Shown: positions 5,355 to 8,205 of the stretch, piece by piece
Numbering within the stretch: position 1 is the stretch's first letter
How the letters are laid out: the number at the start of each line of letters is the position of its first letter
From: an uncultured Collinsella sp.
Lineage (GTDB): Bacteria > Actinomycetota > Coriobacteriia > Coriobacteriales > Coriobacteriaceae
Assembly: GCA_902495985.1 (NCBI GenBank)
Contig: CABUZF010000040.1
Coordinates: 1-8,205, forward strand
Direction of reading: 5' to 3'
Length of the DNA stretch: 8,205 bases
Notes under the pieces: model-generated
The model's database searches: none
What the model saw: the letters and a program-made list of their open reading frames with translations, nothing else
What the model was told of the DNA's origin: nothing
Translations under genes and position numbers: made by a program

Positions 5355-6397
5355 TGGATCCGAGCGTCTACATCCCCGCCTACCTGGAGCGCACCTATCT
5401 GGCGTCGCACCCCGAACTCACCGATGCAGCACGCGAGCTTGTCCATAACGACGTGAGCGTCAACCCTCATAAGTATGCGCAGACCGAGCATGCTCAGGCA
5501 CTGCTGTCCTACGCCGGTGTTCATCGCCACCTGCTCGACGAGCTCCATCGCATCGAGGATATGGGCAGCGACGAGGAGTTCGAGCAGACGCGCAATCGTC
5601 TGTTCGACGACATGCGCGATGAGCTGCTCAAGATTGTCCGCGTCGATGCGCTGGCCGTCGATGCCCAGCTGCTCGCCATCATTTTGGCGGACACGCCCGT
5701 TGACGCCTGCCTGGGCGACCTGATGAAGCTCGAGGCGACCACGACCGATTACCTGCAGCAAAGTGTGCCCGGGTTCGATATGGAGGCCCCACACTACTGG
5801 GCCAACAAAGTTTTGACGGACGGCGTGACGGCGGCAGATCTCACCGTGAACGAGCCGGCACTTATCGGGTGGCTCCACACGCTCGAGGCCATCTCGCAGC
5901 TGTGCATGGCGAGCGCCCGCTACCGTGCTGCCGCCAACTACGCCCGCCGCGTCCTTAAGGCGGAAGGCTACCCCACCCGAGCCGCAGGCACCGTGTTGCT
6001 CGCCCTCGCTCGCCTGGAAGACCAGGACGGCTTTTTTGCCCTGGCTCACCAGCTCGAGGAAGAGATCGGGGCTGATGCACTCGAGAACTCCCCCTGGTAC
6101 CTGCTCGCCCGCACCATCCTCTTGTTCAAAACAAACAAGATGCGCCCGGCGACACGCGCGCTGCGTGAGTTTGCCAACCGTTGCGAGGGCGGCGCGTTCT
6201 TCTTGCTGAACCCCATGTACCAGACGCCGTACCTTCCCTGCCGGCCCGAGCCGCGCGATCCCTGGGATCTTTCGCACCAGGCCGTTTGGGAAGCGGACGG
6301 TATTATCTCGGACACTCCCGACTTTGCCCCCTGGGCCAATGCCTGTGAAGACGTGTCACAGCTTGCCCAGGAATTTGCGCGCCGCTACGGTTTTTAG
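5354..6397 (+). CDS. Uncharacterised helical TPR-like protein (paralogue 2)
   Basis: This 347-residue protein is acidic and soluble-looking, without signal peptide or membrane helix. It is colinear with the preceding gene product. LLKIVRVDALAVDAQLLAII matches LREAAALDPTNWDAQRMLTA. GWLHTLEAISQLCMASARY (172-190) matches the GRY-type helix. AAANYARRVLKAEGYPTRAAG (192-212) matches the second helix but has lost the NDPAGVR motif. The final DTPDFAPWANACEDV matches DNASFAAWVATNDIV. The C-terminal NPMYQTPYL resembles ST7-like proteins. The start overlaps the upstream stop (TAATG), with AGGAG (5342-5346) 7 nt before it, so translational coupling is likely. The gene ends in tandem stops, TAG TGA. Function is unknown. 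Its place between paralogue 1 and murT-gatD suggests an operon. Confidence 0.85.
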   Translation: MDPSVYIPAYLERTYLASHPELTDAARELVHNDVSVNPHKYAQTEHAQALLSYAGVHRHLLDELHRIEDMGSDEEFEQTRNRLFDDMRDELLKIVRVDALAVDAQLLAIILADTPVDACLGDLMKLEATTTDYLQQSVPGFDMEAPHYWANKVLTDGVTAADLTVNEPALIGWLHTLEAISQLCMASARYRAAANYARRVLKAEGYPTRAAGTVLLALARLEDQDGFFALAHQLEEEIGADALENSPWYLLARTILLFKTNKMRPATRALREFANRCEGGAFFLLNPMYQTPYLPCRPEPRDPWDLSHQAVWEADGIISDTPDFAPWANACEDVSQLAQEFARRYGF

Positions 6398-6442
6398 TGA
6401 CGCACTCGACCCGACCATGTCGTTTACGTTAGGAACGGTTTC

Positions 6443-8205
6443 ATGAACCTCCGCTCATCTCTCGCCTGTACCTCGAGCGATATCGCTCGCTGGGGACTGC
6501 GCTCTGTCCTCAAACGCCAGGGTGGCGTACTCCCCGGCCGTATCGCCATGAAGATCGACCCCGAGCTACTAAGCGACCTCGCGGGCCTTGTCGACCGCAG
6601 CGTGGTGATCACCGGTACTAATGGCAAGACCACCACCTCCAACCTCATCGCCGACGCCGTTGCCGCCAGCGGCGCCACCGTGGTATGCAACCGCGCCGGC
6701 AACAACATGGAGCCGGGCGTGGTGGGTGCGCTGCTCGAGGCCCGCAGTGGCCTTAAGCACACCAGCAGCGGCAAGCGCGTGGGCGTTTTTGAGTGTGACG
6801 AGCTCTACACCGTACGCGTTCTGCCCAAGCTCAAGCCGACGTACTTTGTGCTGCTCAACCTGTTCCGCGACCAGCTGGATCGCTATGGCGAGATCGACCA
6901 TACCCAAGACGTCATCGCCCATGCGTTGGAGCTCTCTCCGACGACAACGCTCATCTACAACGCCGACGACCCGTTGTGTGCCTCGATTGCCGCGCGCGTT
7001 CCCAACGCGAGTATTGCCTTTGGCATCGACGGCGCCACCAACACCGAGTCCGACCGCATTAGCGACTCACGTTTTTGCTCACAGTGCAACGCGCCGCTGG
7101 AGTATGACTACGTGCAATACGGCCAGCTCGGCGCCTACCATTGCCCCTCGTGCGGCTGGGCCCGCCCTGCGCTTGTCCGTCGCGTGACGGACGTGAAGCT
7201 CGGCTGCGACGGCTACGGCTTCGACCTGGTCTTTGGATCTGCGCCCGACGCGGCTGCCGTACACATCGCCACACGCTACAACGGCCTGTACATGGTCTAC
7301 AACGTTGCCGCTGCATTCTTTGCCGCACATGAGTTAGGCGTGGATACGGCGCACCTGCAGCCCACGCTCGACGCCTACGTCCCCGCCGGCGGACGCATGG
7401 GCCGCTGGGATATCGCCGGCCGCACCATCGAGGCCAACCTGGCTAAGAATCCCGTAGGCTTCGATCGACAAATCCAGTCCATCAAGACGGCAGGCGGCAG
7501 ACTCTGCGCTTTCTTCCTCAACGACAACGACGCCGACGGCCACGATGTATCGTGGATCTACGACGTCGACTTTGAGCGCATCGCCGACACGCCGGGTCTT
7601 GTCGCCTTTGCCGGAGGCACGCGCGCGCACGACATGCAGGTGCGCCTCAAGTACGCCGGCATCGATGCCGCGATTATCTCGGACGTCGCGCAGGCAATTG
7701 GCGCCGTGGCAGACGAGGCCGCCGATGACACCTTCTACGCCGTCGCCAACTACACGGCCTTCCCGCCGCTGGTCAAGGAGCTCGACGGGCTGAAAGGCGC
7801 CACCGCCGACGCTGTTGCTGGGCGCGCCGTAGCCCGTGCCGACGGCAGCGCTCTTCCTGTCGGTATCGCGCCAGTCGAGCTTTCGCGCCCGCTGCGCATC
7901 GTCTACCTGTATCCCGATGCCCTTAACCTCTACGGCGACGGCGGCAACGTCATCGCCCTCGAGCGCCGCTGCGCCTGGCGTGGCATTCCCGTGCGCGTGG
8001 ACGAGGTCCGTATGGGCGAAACGCTTGATTTGACCGATGCCGATATCGTCATGATGGGTGGCGGCTCCGACCGCGACCAGCTAGCCGTGGCACACGAGCT
8101 GCTCGCCCAAAAAGACAAGGTCGCGGCCTATGTTGAGGATGGCGGCTCACTGCTTGCCATCTGTGGCAGCTATCAGCTGCTCGGCCGTTCGTACTATATG
8201 GGCGA
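6443..8205 (+). CDS. murT-gatD: Fused MurT-GatD lipid II isoglutaminyl synthase (partial at 3' end)
   Basis: One frame, 587 codons and still open at the window edge, encodes both subunits of the enzyme that amidates the D-Glu alpha-carboxyl of lipid II to D-isoglutamine at the cytoplasmic face. MurT part: LPGRIAMKIDPELL near the N-terminus, the P-loop TGTNGKTTT (57-65), FECDE (116-120), NLFRDQLDRYGE (139-150), a four-cysteine zinc ribbon (C212, C215, C234, C237), and NDNDADGHDVSWIYDVDFE (360-378), which should carry the Asp that in S. aureus MurT completes the GatD catalytic triad. The MurT part ends at about 448 (YAVANYTAFPPLVKELD). An Ala-rich linker follows (about 449-483). GatD begins at 484: LRIVYLYPDALNLYGDGGN, GGGSDRDQ, and ICGSYQLLG with nucleophile Cys574, about residue 91 of the domain. 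The usual Arg of YGDRGN is Gly here. GatD's remaining part lies outside the window. The start has AGGAA 7 nt upstream, 45 bp after the previous gene, with no terminator between. Confidence 0.93.
   Translation, partial: MNLRSSLACTSSDIARWGLRSVLKRQGGVLPGRIAMKIDPELLSDLAGLVDRSVVITGTNGKTTTSNLIADAVAASGATVVCNRAGNNMEPGVVGALLEARSGLKHTSSGKRVGVFECDELYTVRVLPKLKPTYFVLLNLFRDQLDRYGEIDHTQDVIAHALELSPTTTLIYNADDPLCASIAARVPNASIAFGIDGATNTESDRISDSRFCSQCNAPLEYDYVQYGQLGAYHCPSCGWARPALVRRVTDVKLGCDGYGFDLVFGSAPDAAAVHIATRYNGLYMVYNVAAAFFAAHELGVDTAHLQPTLDAYVPAGGRMGRWDIAGRTIEANLAKNPVGFDRQIQSIKTAGGRLCAFFLNDNDADGHDVSWIYDVDFERIADTPGLVAFAGGTRAHDMQVRLKYAGIDAAIISDVAQAIGAVADEAADDTFYAVANYTAFPPLVKELDGLKGATADAVAGRAVARADGSALPVGIAPVELSRPLRIVYLYPDALNLYGDGGNVIALERRCAWRGIPVRVDEVRMGETLDLTDADIVMMGGGSDRDQLAVAHELLAQKDKVAAYVEDGGSLLAICGSYQLLGRSYYMG

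Noticed and set aside
5351..6277. 308-codon open frame on the minus strand opposite TPR-like paralogue 2
   Set aside because: It is an antisense shadow. The sense frame is supported by start/stop overlap, a ribosome site and paralogy.
6417..6446. 9-codon frame whose stop overlaps the murT-gatD start (ATGA)
   Set aside because: There is no ribosome site at suitable spacing and it is very short. It is most likely coincidental, although a leader-peptide role cannot be excluded.

Overview
The window looks like chromosomal DNA of a GC-rich Gram-positive anaerobe. The best guess is a member of the Coriobacteriia close to Collinsella. This is inferred from the GC-rich third codon positions, strong AGGAGG-type ribosome sites, a MurT/GatD peptidoglycan-amidation gene and fermentation-type dehydrogenases. 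No database was searched. No phage, insertion sequence, CRISPR, tRNA or rRNA was seen.

Left half, minus strand (about 1-3777): three genes of the iron/zinc-dependent group III alcohol dehydrogenase superfamily stand in tandem. In transcription order they are a butanol-dehydrogenase-like iron alcohol dehydrogenase (2554-3777), a canonical glycerol dehydrogenase GldA (1370-2470), and a divergent GldA paralogue with altered active-site surroundings (189-1256). A strong intrinsic terminator follows each of the first two genes, so the cluster is a string of separately tunable units rather than a tight operon. Only the first 12 codons of a fourth minus-strand gene are visible at the left edge (1-37).

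Middle (3778-4277): a 500-bp divergent intergenic region carries promoter-like TTATATA boxes at nearly the same distance from both flanking start codons. It also holds a perfect inverted repeat next to the -10 box of the alcohol dehydrogenase, a degenerate tandem 21/22-bp repeat, and a 16-mer that recurs almost identically in the leader of the second gldA-like gene.

Right half, plus strand (4278-8205): an apparent operon. Two full-length, highly diverged paralogues of a helical, TPR-like protein of unknown function overlap by one base (TAATG). After 45 bp comes a single open frame encoding both MurT (Mur-ligase-like, with zinc ribbon) and GatD (glutamine amidotransferase). These are normally two separate polypeptides that amidate the D-glutamate of lipid II. 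Here they are joined by a linker of about 35 residues. The frame runs off the right edge just after the GatD nucleophile cysteine.

Together the window shows a reductive/fermentative dehydrogenase cluster facing away from a cell-wall operon. The most notable items are the MurT-GatD fusion, the unexplained TPR-like pair beside it, the odd GldA paralogue, and the structured intergenic repeats.
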